From NCBI GenBank assembly GCA_004297335.1, contig SCUD01000148.1, forward strand, positions 1-53,330: a DNA stretch of 53,330 nt. Direction: 5' to 3'. The position numbers and the translations under genes are program-made. The DNA comes from Gammaproteobacteria bacterium (GTDB lineage: Bacteria > Pseudomonadota > Gammaproteobacteria > Steroidobacterales > Steroidobacteraceae). The notes under the pieces were generated by a model. The model made no database searches. It was not told where the DNA came from and worked only from the letters and a program-made list of their open reading frames with translations. This document shows positions 29,013 to 37,630 of this stretch, piece after piece. Each line of letters starts with the position of its first letter. Position 1 is the stretch's first letter.

Positions 29013-31226
29013 GTGAACTCCTGCAGCCCCTCCATGATCCTGGCGCTGGTCCTGGCCGTGACCGTCGCGCCGGCGGCCGCGCAGGAATGCGTGTGGCCCC
29101 AGCTGGTTTCGCAGTCAACTGTTGCGGGCGCAACGGATGCCCCCGCCGGCGACCCTGCGGAACAGCCTTTCGAGATCACGACCGAGGGGGCCGAGGTCAG
29201 CCGAGAAGGCGATGCCGAACTCAGGGGTGGCGTCGTCGTGCGCCAGGGCGGGCGCGAGCTGCGCGCCGAATCGGTGTCCTATACGGCGGAATCGCAGCGC
29301 TTCGTCGTCACCGGCGCGGTCGAATACCTCGCCCCGGAGCTGCGGGTCAAGGCCGATGGTGGTGCCTGGAGCACGGGTGGTGGTGGCCGCTTCACCGGCA
29401 CGGAATTCGAGCTGCCGACGCGACCGGCACGCGGTTCGGCCGGCGAACTCGGACTGTCGCCCACCGGCGAAGTCTCGCTGCGCGCGGTGGGCTACACGAC
29501 CTGCCCGATCGGCAACGAGGACTGGTTCCTGCGTGCGGCCGCCATCGACATCGACCAGCGCCGGCAGCTCGGCACGGGCCGGAACGTGCGGGTCGAGCTC
29601 AAGGGCGTGCCGATCCTGTACCTGCCCTGGATCTCGTTTCCGGTCGGTTCTGCCCGCAAGTCCGGGCTCCTGTTCCCGACGTTTGGAACCTCGGAAAAGA
29701 GCGGATTCGAAGTCGGCGTGCCGTATTACTTCAACCTGGCCCCCCAGCGCGACCTGACCCTGACGCCCCGGCTCCTGACCCGCCGGGGGCCGGCAATTGA
29801 TGGCCGGTTCCGCTACCTGACGCCTGGCAGCAGCGGTCACCTCGAGCTGCAGCTGCTGCCCCACGACCAGGTGGCCGGTCGCGAGCGCGGCCTGGGCCGC
29901 CTGTGGCATCGCACGGACTTCGGGCCGGCGCTGCGCCTGGAACTGGACGCCGCCCATGCGAGCGACGGCCGCTGGTTCGAGGACTTTGGACTGGGTCCGG
30001 ACGGCACCAGCGTCATCTACCTCGAGCGCCGCCTCGGCCTCGCCTGGCTCGGCGACAACTGGCGGCTGGACGGCCGCCTGCAGCACTTCCAGACGATCGA
30101 ACGGTCCATCGACGACGAGGACCGACCGTACGCACGCCTGCCGCAGCTGCTGTTCGCCGGCACCTGGCCGCTGGCCGGCGGCACCGTCGCCACGGGCGTG
30201 GATGGAGAGCTCGCCTGGTTCGAGCGCGAGACCGGCGTGACCGGCCTGCGCCTCGATCTCTCGCCACGCCTGGCCTGGCCGTTGCGCGGTCCGGGTTACC
30301 ACCTCGAGCCGAGCGCCAGCTGGCGCTATACGGCCTGGGACCTGCACGATGCGGGGCCGGGCATCGATACCTCTCCGCAGCGCTCGGCACCGGTGCTCGC
30401 GCTGGACGCCGGGCTCGTATTCGAGCGCAGCAGTCGGCGGAAACGGCTGCAGCAGACACTCGAGCCGCGGTTGCGCTACGTCTGGATCCCGTATCGGGAC
30501 CAGGACGAGCTGCCGCTGTTCGATAGCGGAATTCCTGATCTCGGCCTGCTGCAGTTGTTCCGCACCAACCGCTACGTCGGAGCGGACCGGCTCGGTGACG
30601 CGAATGAACTGGCCGTCGGCCTGACCACGCGGTTCGTCGACACCCGCAGTGGTGCGCGGTTTCTCAGCGCGACTGTTGGCCAGCGCTATTTCTTCGAGCG
30701 GCCACGGGTGGTGTTGCCCGGTGAGCGGCCGGAGACGCGCCATGCCTCCAACCTGATCGGGGAGCTGGAAGCCGGCCCGTGGCGCAACTGGAGCGTGCGC
30801 CTGGCGATGGAATGGGACGGTCAGGCCTCCAACACGGTGCGGGGCCAGGCTGGCATCCAGTACCGGCCGCGACCCGATGCGGTCGTCAACGTCGGCTACC
30901 GCTACCGGGAAGGCCTGCTGGAACAGTGGGAGGCCTCGCTCGCCTGGCGCCTGAAGCAGCGGTGGCAGGTCTTCGCCCGGCAGGTCTACTCACTGAGTGC
31001 CGGGAACACCATCGACCAGTTCGCCGGCCTGGAGTATGGCAGCTGTTGCTGGCGGGTCCGGCTGATGGGCCGGCGCTACCTGTCCAATCGGACCGGCCAG
31101 CAGGACACGGCCGTACTGCTGCAGCTGGAACTCAAGGGCCTGTCCTCGGTCGGATCCGGTGACGATACTTTCCTGCGCCGCAGCATTCGTGGATACTCCC
31201 CCGCTTCGGCCATCTCCCCACCCTGA
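29013..31226 (+). CDS. lptD: LPS-assembly outer-membrane protein LptD
   Basis: An outer-membrane barrel of about 737 residues that inserts lipopolysaccharide together with LptE. A hydrophobic leader (MILALVLAVTVAPAAAQ) precedes the N-terminal jellyroll (FEITTEGAEVSREGDAELRG, GGRELRAESVSYTAES), followed by the barrel (PILYLPWISFPVGSARKSGLLFP, CCWRVRLMGRRYL). The paired cysteines of LptD are visible: one just after the leader (AQECVWPQ), the late pair in GSCCWRV. The start is unresolved: GTG 29013 is given; ATG 29034 would leave no basic n-region, while ATG 28938 has GGAG upstream but shares its CATG with the amgK start. Followed by surA 13 bases later. Confidence 0.92.
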   Translation: MNSCSPSMILALVLAVTVAPAAAQECVWPQLVSQSTVAGATDAPAGDPAEQPFEITTEGAEVSREGDAELRGGVVVRQGGRELRAESVSYTAESQRFVVTGAVEYLAPELRVKADGGAWSTGGGGRFTGTEFELPTRPARGSAGELGLSPTGEVSLRAVGYTTCPIGNEDWFLRAAAIDIDQRRQLGTGRNVRVELKGVPILYLPWISFPVGSARKSGLLFPTFGTSEKSGFEVGVPYYFNLAPQRDLTLTPRLLTRRGPAIDGRFRYLTPGSSGHLELQLLPHDQVAGRERGLGRLWHRTDFGPALRLELDAAHASDGRWFEDFGLGPDGTSVIYLERRLGLAWLGDNWRLDGRLQHFQTIERSIDDEDRPYARLPQLLFAGTWPLAGGTVATGVDGELAWFERETGVTGLRLDLSPRLAWPLRGPGYHLEPSASWRYTAWDLHDAGPGIDTSPQRSAPVLALDAGLVFERSSRRKRLQQTLEPRLRYVWIPYRDQDELPLFDSGIPDLGLLQLFRTNRYVGADRLGDANELAVGLTTRFVDTRSGARFLSATVGQRYFFERPRVVLPGERPETRHASNLIGELEAGPWRNWSVRLAMEWDGQASNTVRGQAGIQYRPRPDAVVNVGYRYREGLLEQWEASLAWRLKQRWQVFARQVYSLSAGNTIDQFAGLEYGSCCWRVRLMGRRYLSNRTGQQDTAVLLQLELKGLSSVGSGDDTFLRRSIRGYSPASAISPP

Positions 31227-31239
31227 ACCCAGGTCCCCC

Positions 31240-32544
31240 ATGATCCGTGCCCTGCTCTGCCTTGCCGTCCTCCTGGCCATCGGGCCCGCCGCCACGGCCC
31301 AGACCCGCGAGCTGTCCGCCAGCGGGACGCCGATCGACCGGGTCGTCGCCATCGTCAACGATGGCGTCGTTCTGCAGAGCCAGCTCGACGGGCAGATCCG
31401 CATGATCCTCGAACGCCTGCGCGGGCAGGATGCGCAGTTGCCACCGCGTGAGGTCCTGAACCAGCAGGTGCTCGAGCGACTGGTACTCCAGGAGATCCAG
31501 GCCCAGCGCGCCGCGCGGCTCGGCATCAGCGTTTCCGACGAGATGCTGAACGAGGCGCTGCGCGATGTCGCCGTGCGCAACAACGTGCCCTTCGAGCAGA
31601 TGCCGGTCGTGCTCGCCGCGCAGGGTCTCGACTACACGACCTACCGCGAGGAAATGCGCCGGGAAATCGCCCTGACGATGCTGCGCCAGCGCGATGTCCT
31701 GGGCCGCATCTATGTCTCGCCGCGCGAGCTGGAGCAGGCACTGCAGCGACAGTCGCAGCAGGCCGATGCCAGTACCGAATACGACGTCTCGCACATCCTG
31801 CTGTCGATGCCCGAGTCGGCAACCGCGGACCAGGCGGCGCGCATCGAGGCTCTCGCCAGCGAGGTCCATGCGCGGGTCGTGGCCGGCGAGGACTTCGGGC
31901 AGCTCGCGCTGACCTACTCGCAGGCCCAGTCGGCGCTCGAGCGCGGCAAGCTGGGCTGGCGCCAGCTCGGCCAGCTGCCCCAGTTCATCGCCGAGCTGGT
32001 CGCGACGATGGAACCGGGGCAGGTCAGCCGGCCGGTCCGCACACCCACCGGATTTCATCTGGTCCGGCTCGACGAGACCCGCGGCGGCAGCGGGCCGATG
32101 GTGGTCGAGCAGGTCAATGCCCGGCACATCCTCTTGCGTCCGAACGAAGTCCAGGACGATGCCACGACCCGCCAGCGCCTCGTGACGCTGCGCGAGCGGA
32201 TCCTGGCCGGCGAGGACTTCGCCGCTCTTGCCAGCGTGACTTCCGAGGATCCGGGTTCCGCGAGCCGCGGCGGCGAACTCGGCTGGAGCGCGCCCGGCAC
32301 CTTTGATCCGAAGTTCGAGGAGGTGCTGGCGAGCCTCGAACCCGACCAGATCAGCGAGCCATTCCGCACGCAGTTCGGCTGGCACATCGTGCAGCTGATG
32401 GGGCGGCGCTCGCACGACCAGAGCGACGAGGTCCGGCGCCAACGCGTCTTCGCCGCGCTGCGCGAGAGCAAGCTCGACGAGGAAACCGAGCTATGGCTGC
32501 GCCGGCTGCGCGACGAGGCCTATGTCGAGGTGCTCCATCCCTGA
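31240..32544 (+). CDS. surA: Periplasmic chaperone/peptidyl-prolyl isomerase SurA
   Basis: A 434-residue periplasmic chaperone for outer-membrane proteins, including LptD encoded just before. A signal peptide covers ~1-20 (LLAIGPAATAQ), the SurA N domain follows (IDRVVAIVNDGVVLQSQLD), and two parvulin domains are seen: first at TEYDVSHILLSMPES, second at VNARHILLRPNE with FGWHIVQLMGRR near the end. Length equals that of E. coli (428). ATG 31240 has AGG upstream. Its 3' end overlaps the longest pdxA start by 23 bases. Confidence 0.96.
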   Translation: MIRALLCLAVLLAIGPAATAQTRELSASGTPIDRVVAIVNDGVVLQSQLDGQIRMILERLRGQDAQLPPREVLNQQVLERLVLQEIQAQRAARLGISVSDEMLNEALRDVAVRNNVPFEQMPVVLAAQGLDYTTYREEMRREIALTMLRQRDVLGRIYVSPRELEQALQRQSQQADASTEYDVSHILLSMPESATADQAARIEALASEVHARVVAGEDFGQLALTYSQAQSALERGKLGWRQLGQLPQFIAELVATMEPGQVSRPVRTPTGFHLVRLDETRGGSGPMVVEQVNARHILLRPNEVQDDATTRQRLVTLRERILAGEDFAALASVTSEDPGSASRGGELGWSAPGTFDPKFEEVLASLEPDQISEPFRTQFGWHIVQLMGRRSHDQSDEVRRQRVFAALRESKLDEETELWLRRLRDEAYVEVLHP

Positions 32545-33538
32545 GCCGGGGTCACGGCCCGTGGTCCCTCGCATCGTCATTACGACCGGCGAGCCCGCCG
32601 GCGTAGGGCCGGACCTCGCGGTGATGGCTGCAGCCCGCGACTGGCCCGGCGAACTCGTATTTATCGGTGATCCACAGCTGCTCGCCAGACGCGCGGCGCA
32701 ACTGCGCCGGCCCCTCGAGATCAGGACCTGGCGACCGGAACAGGCCGCAGCCCCGCAGCGCGCCGGACAGATGCAGCTGCTGCCGCTTGCGACGACCGCG
32801 CCGCCGGAGGCCGGCTGCCCCGATCCCGCCAACGCTGGCTATGTACTCGCGCTGCTCGATGCCGCCATCGACGGCTGCCGCGATGGCCGATTTGACGCGA
32901 TGGTCACGGCGCCAGTGCAGAAGGCGACCATTGCCGCCAGTGGCCGCCCGTTCACCGGCCACACCGAGTACCTCGCCGCACGTACCGGCGCGCCGCTTCC
33001 GGTCATGCTGCTGGTAGCCGGTGAGCTGCGGGTTGCACTCGCAACGACGCATGTACCGCTCGCCGAGGTGCCGGGCCGGATCACCGTGGCGAGCCTTCGC
33101 ACCTCGCTCGCGGTCCTCGATCGGGGCCTGCGCACGGTGTTCGGGCTGCCGGCGCCGCGCATCCTGGTGTGCGGCCTGAATCCGCACGCCGGCGAGGCCG
33201 GCCATCTCGGCCGCGAGGAAATCGACGTGATCGGTCCCGCGGTTGCCGAGGCGGCAGCCGACGGCATCGCGGTGCGGGGGCCGGTGCCGGCGGATACGGC
33301 CTTCACACCGGCATCCCTGGCCGGCACTGACGCGGTCCTGGCGATGTTTCACGACCAGGGCCTGCCGGTCATCAAGCACGCGGGCTTCGGCCGCTGCGTC
33401 AACGTCACGCTGGGGCTGCCGATCCTGCGCACCTCGGTCGATCACGGCACTGCGCTCGACCTGGCCGGCACCGGCCGGGCCGATCCCGGCAGCCTGTTCG
33501 AGGCCATCGGGCTCGCACTCCGGCTCGCCCGCCCATGA
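32522..33538 (+). CDS. pdxA: 4-hydroxythreonine-4-phosphate dehydrogenase
   Basis: Up to 338 residues; NAD-dependent enzyme of pyridoxal 5'-phosphate synthesis. ITTGEPAGVGPDLAV opens the domain; metal-binding histidines lie in FTGHTEYLA, FHDQGLPVIKH and the HAGFGRCVNVTLG region. The ATG at 32522 lies inside surA. A GTG at 32561 would give 325 residues and fits the family's usual N-terminus better, with GGGG nine bases before it, so the start is open. The stop overlaps ksgA as ATGA. Confidence 0.95.
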   Translation: MSRCSIPEPGSRPVVPRIVITTGEPAGVGPDLAVMAAARDWPGELVFIGDPQLLARRAAQLRRPLEIRTWRPEQAAAPQRAGQMQLLPLATTAPPEAGCPDPANAGYVLALLDAAIDGCRDGRFDAMVTAPVQKATIAASGRPFTGHTEYLAARTGAPLPVMLLVAGELRVALATTHVPLAEVPGRITVASLRTSLAVLDRGLRTVFGLPAPRILVCGLNPHAGEAGHLGREEIDVIGPAVAEAAADGIAVRGPVPADTAFTPASLAGTDAVLAMFHDQGLPVIKHAGFGRCVNVTLGLPILRTSVDHGTALDLAGTGRADPGSLFEAIGLALRLARP

Positions 33539-34326
33539 TCCGGGCGCGCAAGCGCTACGGCCAGCATTTCCTGCACGACCCGGGGGTGATCGCGCGGATC
33601 GTCGCGGCGATCGACCCGCGACCCGGCGAACGGATCGTCGAGATCGGGCCCGGCCCCGGCGCCCTGACGGCCCCGCTGCTCGAAAGCTGTGGCCGGGTAG
33701 AGGCGATCGAGATCGACCGCGACCTCATTGCGCCGCTGCGCGCCCGCTGCGACGGACTCGGGGAACTCGTCATCCACAACACCGACGTGCTCAAGTTCGA
33801 TTTCCGGGCCCTGCGCGGCAGCGGCGCCCCGCTGCGGGTCTGCGGCAACCTGCCCTACAACATCTCGACGCCGGTGCTGTTCCGCCTGCTTGCGGTCGGC
33901 GACTGCATCGCCGACCTGCACTTCATGCTGCAGAAGGAAGTCGTGCAGCGCATGGCCGCCGAGCCGGGCAGCAGGACCTACGGGCGGCTGACGGTGATGC
34001 TCGCCGCGGCCTGCCGGGTCGAACCGCTGTTTCGGGTTGGCCGGGGCGCCTTCAATCCACCGCCCGCCGTGGACTCGATGGTGGTGCGCCTGGTGCCATA
34101 CCCGACCGCGCCCTTCCCGTTGCCCGATCCCGCCCGCTTCGCGCGCCTGGTCGCCGCCGCCTTCATGGCGCGGCGCAAGACCCTCCGCAACGGCCTGCGC
34201 GGCCTGGTCGGACCGGAGGGCTTCGCGGCCGCGGGCATCGATCCGGGCCAGCGGCCCGAGACCGTGGCCCCGGCGGAGTTCGCGGCCCTCGCCGCGACAC
34301 CGGTGCCGGCCGCCGAAGTCCTATAA
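33535..34326 (+). CDS. ksgA: 16S rRNA dimethyladenosine transferase
   Basis: A 263-residue SAM-dependent enzyme that dimethylates two adenines near the 3' end of 16S rRNA (also named RsmA). KRYGQHFLHDPGV begins the protein, EIGPGPGALT binds SAM, and the catalytic NLPYNISTP motif is intact. The C-terminal domain (AFMARRKTLRNGLRG) is also present. ATG 33535 overlaps the pdxA stop. Its TAA stop lies inside a TATAAT that could serve the next gene. Confidence 0.97.
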   Translation: MIRARKRYGQHFLHDPGVIARIVAAIDPRPGERIVEIGPGPGALTAPLLESCGRVEAIEIDRDLIAPLRARCDGLGELVIHNTDVLKFDFRALRGSGAPLRVCGNLPYNISTPVLFRLLAVGDCIADLHFMLQKEVVQRMAAEPGSRTYGRLTVMLAAACRVEPLFRVGRGAFNPPPAVDSMVVRLVPYPTAPFPLPDPARFARLVAAAFMARRKTLRNGLRGLVGPEGFAAAGIDPGQRPETVAPAEFAALAATPVPAAEVL

Positions 34327-34327
34327 T
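34322..34327 (+). promoter_or_regulatory. Possible -10 box overlapping the ksgA stop
   Basis: TATAAT at 34322-34327 lies 33 bases before the usp ATG and includes the ksgA stop codon. No good -35 box is seen at the right distance, so the evidence is weak. Confidence 0.3.
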
Positions 34328-34360
34328 GCGCGCAGGCAGCCACGAACGGCGGTAGACGAC

Positions 34361-34786
34361 ATGTACCGGAAGATTCTTGTGGTCGTGGACCTCGGCGAAG
34401 GCAGTGAGCTGGTCGCGGAGCGCGCCCGCGAAATCGCCGGCGCCTGCGGTGCCGAGCTCGCGCTGCTGCACATCGTCGAATACGTACCGGTGGAGCCGAT
34501 GGGTGAGACGCTGCTGCCCGCCGTGCAGATCGAGGAAGAGCTGATGCAGCGCGCCCACCAGCGCCTCGCCGAGCTGGCCACGCGACTCGGCCTGCAGGAC
34601 GCGCGCCGGGACGTCACCGCCGGCAATATCAAGGCCGAGATCGTGCGCGCGGCCCAGGAACGGCGCGCAGACCTGATCATACTCGGCAGTCGCGCGCGCC
34701 GCGGCCCGTCGATCCTGGTCAACTTTACCGAGGACACCGTGCTGCATGCCGCGCCCTGCGACATCCTGGCCGTGCGCCTGCGCTAG
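34361..34786 (+). CDS. Universal stress protein (UspA family)
   Basis: A 141-residue single-domain Usp. It begins MYRKILVVVDLGEGSEL with the conserved Asp, followed by the HIVEYV strand and the nucleotide-binding end ADLIILGSRARRGPS; the loop is partly divergent from the standard GxxGxxxxxxxxxG(S/T), so ATP binding is not certain. Such proteins bind nucleotides or hydrophobic ligands under stress. It is placed between ksgA and apaG, where most gammaproteobacteria have nothing. GGTAGA lies before ATG 34361; the apaG GTG follows its stop directly. Confidence 0.92.
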   Translation: MYRKILVVVDLGEGSELVAERAREIAGACGAELALLHIVEYVPVEPMGETLLPAVQIEEELMQRAHQRLAELATRLGLQDARRDVTAGNIKAEIVRAAQERRADLIILGSRARRGPSILVNFTEDTVLHAAPCDILAVRLR

Positions 34787-35179
34787 GTGGAACCCGTGAG
34801 CGGACCTCGCGGCCATCGGATCAGCGTCGATGTCGACGCGCGCTATCTCGCCGACCAGTCGGATCCGGGGGAGCGCCGCTTCGTGTTCGCCTATACGATC
34901 ACGATCCGCAACCGCGGTGATACTCCGGCGCGGCTGCTGGCCCGCCACTGGGTCATCACCGACGCCAACGGCAAGGTCCAGGAGGTCCGTGGCGAGGGCG
35001 TCGTCGGCGAGCAACCGCACCTGCAGCCGGGACAGGGCTTCCGCTACACGAGTGGCGCCGTGATCGAGACGCCGGTCGGCGCGATGCAGGGCAGCTACGA
35101 AATGCTCGCCGACGACGGTGTGCGCTTCGCCGCGCCAATTGCGCCGTTCACGCTGGCGATCCCGGGCACCATCCACTGA
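34787..35179 (+). CDS. apaG: ApaG protein
   Basis: A 130-residue ApaG of fibronectin-III-like fold ([49 protein letters not shown]). The biochemical role is not settled. GTG 34787 immediately follows the usp stop; a second GTG nine bases on (34796) is equally possible. Three bases separate it from apaH, its regular partner. Confidence 0.95.
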   Translation: MEPVSGPRGHRISVDVDARYLADQSDPGERRFVFAYTITIRNRGDTPARLLARHWVITDANGKVQEVRGEGVVGEQPHLQPGQGFRYTSGAVIETPVGAMQGSYEMLADDGVRFAAPIAPFTLAIPGTIH

Positions 35180-35182
35180 CGG

Positions 35183-36010
35183 ATGGCCGTCTACGCGATC
35201 GGCGACCTGCAGGGCTGCCATGCCGAGTTCATGGCCCTGCTCGCGCGGCTCCACTTCGATCCGGCGCAGGACCAGCTCTGGCTGACCGGTGACCTCGTCA
35301 ATCGCGGCCCCGATTCACTCGGCGTGCTGCGCAGCGTCCGTTCACTCGGTGAAGCTGCCATCACGGTGCTCGGCAATCACGACCTGCACCTGCTCGCGAT
35401 CGCCTGGACGCCGGAGACGGCACGCGCCAGCGAGCCGGCGCTGCGCGCGGTGCTCGAAGCCCCGGATGCCGGGGAGCTGCTCGGGTGGCTCGCTGCCCGC
35501 CCTTTGCTGCATCGCGACGATGAACTGGGCTGGACCATGGTCCATGCCGGCCTGCCACCGCAATGGAGCCTCGACGAGGCCGCGGCCTGCGCGGCCGAGG
35601 TCGAACAGGTGCTGCGGCGCGATCCGCGGAGCCTGCTCGCGCAGATGTACGGTGACCAGCCCGCCTGCTGGTCGCCGGAGCTCAGTGGTATCGGGCGCCT
35701 GCGCTTCATCGTCAACAGCCTGACCCGCCTGCGCTACGTCGACACCAGTGGCAGGCTGCTGCTGGGATTGTCAGTGCCGCCCGCCGCGGCGCCAGCGGGT
35801 GCCCTGCCCTGGTTCCGGCACCCGGAGCGCGCGACGCGCGGCGATGCGCTGCTATTCGGGCACTGGGCGGCGCTCGGCTACCTCGCCGAACCCGGTCTGC
35901 GCTGCCTGGATACGGGTTGTGTCTGGGGTCGCTCCCTGTGCGCGATCCGGCTGGATCGGGAGGAGGATCCGGTGTTCGTACCGTGCCAGCGTGCGCCGTC
36001 GAAGACCTGA
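35183..36010 (+). CDS. apaH: Diadenosine tetraphosphatase (symmetrical)
   Basis: A 275-residue metallophosphatase that splits Ap4A to two ADP and also removes Np4 caps from RNA. The metal-binding motifs are intact: AIGDLQGCHAEF, LTGDLVNRGPDSLGVL, VLGNHDLHLLAI, and the histidines of MVHAGLPPQW and FGHWAALGY. Length matches E. coli ApaH (280). Its stop abuts the stop of the convergent secreted protein without a spare base, so no terminator lies between them. Confidence 0.97.
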   Translation: MAVYAIGDLQGCHAEFMALLARLHFDPAQDQLWLTGDLVNRGPDSLGVLRSVRSLGEAAITVLGNHDLHLLAIAWTPETARASEPALRAVLEAPDAGELLGWLAARPLLHRDDELGWTMVHAGLPPQWSLDEAAACAAEVEQVLRRDPRSLLAQMYGDQPACWSPELSGIGRLRFIVNSLTRLRYVDTSGRLLLGLSVPPAAAPAGALPWFRHPERATRGDALLFGHWAALGYLAEPGLRCLDTGCVWGRSLCAIRLDREEDPVFVPCQRAPSKT

Positions 36011-36580
36011 TCAGCGCTGATTGTTCCCGGCGAGATCCGGAGGTGGCAGCCCTTCGAGGACTTCGAACTCGAGCTCGACATGCGTACCGACGAGCTGATG
36101 CGGAATGCAATTGGTCTCGTCGCTGATGACCCGCGCCGTGAGTTCCGGCAGCAGCCGGTCGCGGAACAGCTCGACCAGCTCGCAGTCACCGGGCTCGAGC
36201 CCGCGCGGCTGGTTGCGCGTTATCGTCACGCGCCGCCACCGGGCTGTTGCCGGCTCGCCGACATCACGCCGTCCGGCCTCGGGCAGCTCCGGAGCCCAGA
36301 AGACCATCCGCAGGCTCGGGAAGTCAGCGATCCGCCCGTAGCTCAGCTCGCAACCACGAGCCGAGATCTTCAGGTCCTTGCGCACGCCGCTGTGCAGCAG
36401 CAACTGCCGGACCTTGTCGCGCAGGCCCTCGCAGGAGTAACGGGTCGTGAACCCCATGTAGTGGAAATCCAGCTCGTAGCGCTTCCAGGTCGCGGCCACT
36501 TCGGTGCCCTCGGCGCCGGCCGCGCCGGCCCATGAGCCCGCCATCCAGGCAGCCACCAGCCAGACCCGGCGTAACGACAT
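36011..36580 (-). CDS. Secreted hypothetical protein with four cysteines
   Basis: A 189-residue protein I do not recognise. A signal peptide is clear (LVAAWMAGSWAGAAGAEG, cut near residue 23). The mature part has four cysteines (YSCEGL, RGCELS, GDCELV, TNCIPH) that could form two disulfides, and strand-rich sequence with no repeats or membrane segments. ATG 36580 has GAGGAAG upstream; a longer start at 36607 would precede the signal peptide. It follows folA by 31 bases and probably shares its transcript; its stop touches that of apaH. Confidence 0.8.
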   Translation of the reverse strand: MSLRRVWLVAAWMAGSWAGAAGAEGTEVAATWKRYELDFHYMGFTTRYSCEGLRDKVRQLLLHSGVRKDLKISARGCELSYGRIADFPSLRMVFWAPELPEAGRRDVGEPATARWRRVTITRNQPRGLEPGDCELVELFRDRLLPELTARVISDETNCIPHQLVGTHVELEFEVLEGLPPPDLAGNNQR

Positions 36581-36611
36581 ATCCGGACTTCCTCTGCAGG
36601 GACCCACGCTC

Positions 36612-37127
36612 TCAGACCGGGGGCACTGCGAGCGGTTCCCGCCGCAGCAGCGTCACGAAGCTGAACGGATACCCATGCCGCTCATCGGCCGGGTGCCGCT
36701 CGCGGGCGACCTCGAGCCAGTCGCTGCGATCAAGGCCGCGGAGCATGGTATCCCCGGGAATCGCCGCATGAACCTCCGTGAGCTCGATCCGCGTGACCCA
36801 CTCCCAGCACAGCGCATAGACCCCGGCGCCGCCGATGACGAACAGCCGGTCATCCGGGCCGGTCGCGGCGCTGGCCTCGGCGAGCGAATGCACCGGCACG
36901 GCCCCGGGCACGCTCCAGAGCGGGTCACGCGTCAGCACCAGGTTGCGCCGGCCAGGCAATGGCCGGCCCAGCGACTCGAAGGTGCGCCGGCCCATCAGCA
37001 CGCTGTGACCGATGGTCAGCGAGCGGAAGCGCCGCAGGTCCTCCGGCAACCGCCACGGCAACTGATTGTCGCGACCGATGACGCCGTTGTCGGCAACCGC
37101 CACCAACGCCGTCCATCCTGCCTTCAC
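36612..37127 (-). CDS. folA: Dihydrofolate reductase
   Basis: A 171-residue DHFR that regenerates tetrahydrofolate after the thymidylate synthase reaction. It shows VAVADNGVIGRDNQLPWRLPEDLRRF with the catalytic acidic residue, MGRRTFESLGRPLPGRRNLVLTR and FVIGGAGVYALC. ATG 37127 overlaps the SET gene stop by ATGA. ThyA, which makes its substrate, is encoded two genes upstream in the same transcript. Confidence 0.96.
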   Translation of the reverse strand: MKAGWTALVAVADNGVIGRDNQLPWRLPEDLRRFRSLTIGHSVLMGRRTFESLGRPLPGRRNLVLTRDPLWSVPGAVPVHSLAEASAATGPDDRLFVIGGAGVYALCWEWVTRIELTEVHAAIPGDTMLRGLDRSDWLEVARERHPADERHGYPFSFVTLLRREPLAVPPV

Positions 37128-37630
37128 CGGGGCTGCCGCCGCCTCCGCCCCACCAGCATCGTGCCCCGGCAGCGCGGGGCACCACAGCGGCAGCCGTAGA
37201 TCTCATCGGCGTCCGGCGGATCGTCCTTGCAGCGTCCGATGCGGTAGTTGTAGTGCAGCTCCTCGCCCGGCTCGATGTTGCGCAGGGACTTGATCCAGAT
37301 GCGGCCGCCGGTGATGACGGCTTCACAGTTCGGCGCACAGGAATGATTGATGTAGCGGGCCGCATTACCACCGACGCCGGCATCGACGACGGTCTTCGCG
37401 TCCACGATGAACAGGAAGGTGTGGGCGTCGTCGGCCGCCTTGTCCTCGTAGCGCCGGTCCGCTTCCGGATGGGAAACGCGCTCGCCGATGTACTCGACGA
37501 TGCGCCGGCCACCGCGGATCGGTTGCGTCGCGAATACGCCGCGACCGTGGATTTTCGAACGCCGCACGCGGAACGGCGGCTCCGTCGCCTTAGATCGCGA
37601 CCGGGGCGGAGATTTTCGGGTGGTGCTCAT
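37124..37630 (-). CDS. SET-domain lysine methyltransferase
   Basis: A 168-residue protein made almost only of a SET domain: [17 protein letters not shown] (start), [12 protein letters not shown] (SAM-binding and active site), [11 protein letters not shown] and a post-SET-like cysteine group [11 protein letters not shown] that probably binds zinc. It would methylate a lysine of an unknown protein. SET proteins are regular in eukaryotes and scattered in bacteria. ATG 37630 lies inside the 3' end of thyA (41-base overlap); a longer frame starts at 37660. The N-terminal 20 residues are basic and Ser/Thr-rich, suggesting nucleic-acid or acidic-partner contact (inference). Confidence 0.9.
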   Translation of the reverse strand: MSTTRKSPPRSRSKATEPPFRVRRSKIHGRGVFATQPIRGGRRIVEYIGERVSHPEADRRYEDKAADDAHTFLFIVDAKTVVDAGVGGNAARYINHSCAPNCEAVITGGRIWIKSLRNIEPGEELHYNYRIGRCKDDPPDADEIYGCRCGAPRCRGTMLVGRRRRQPR

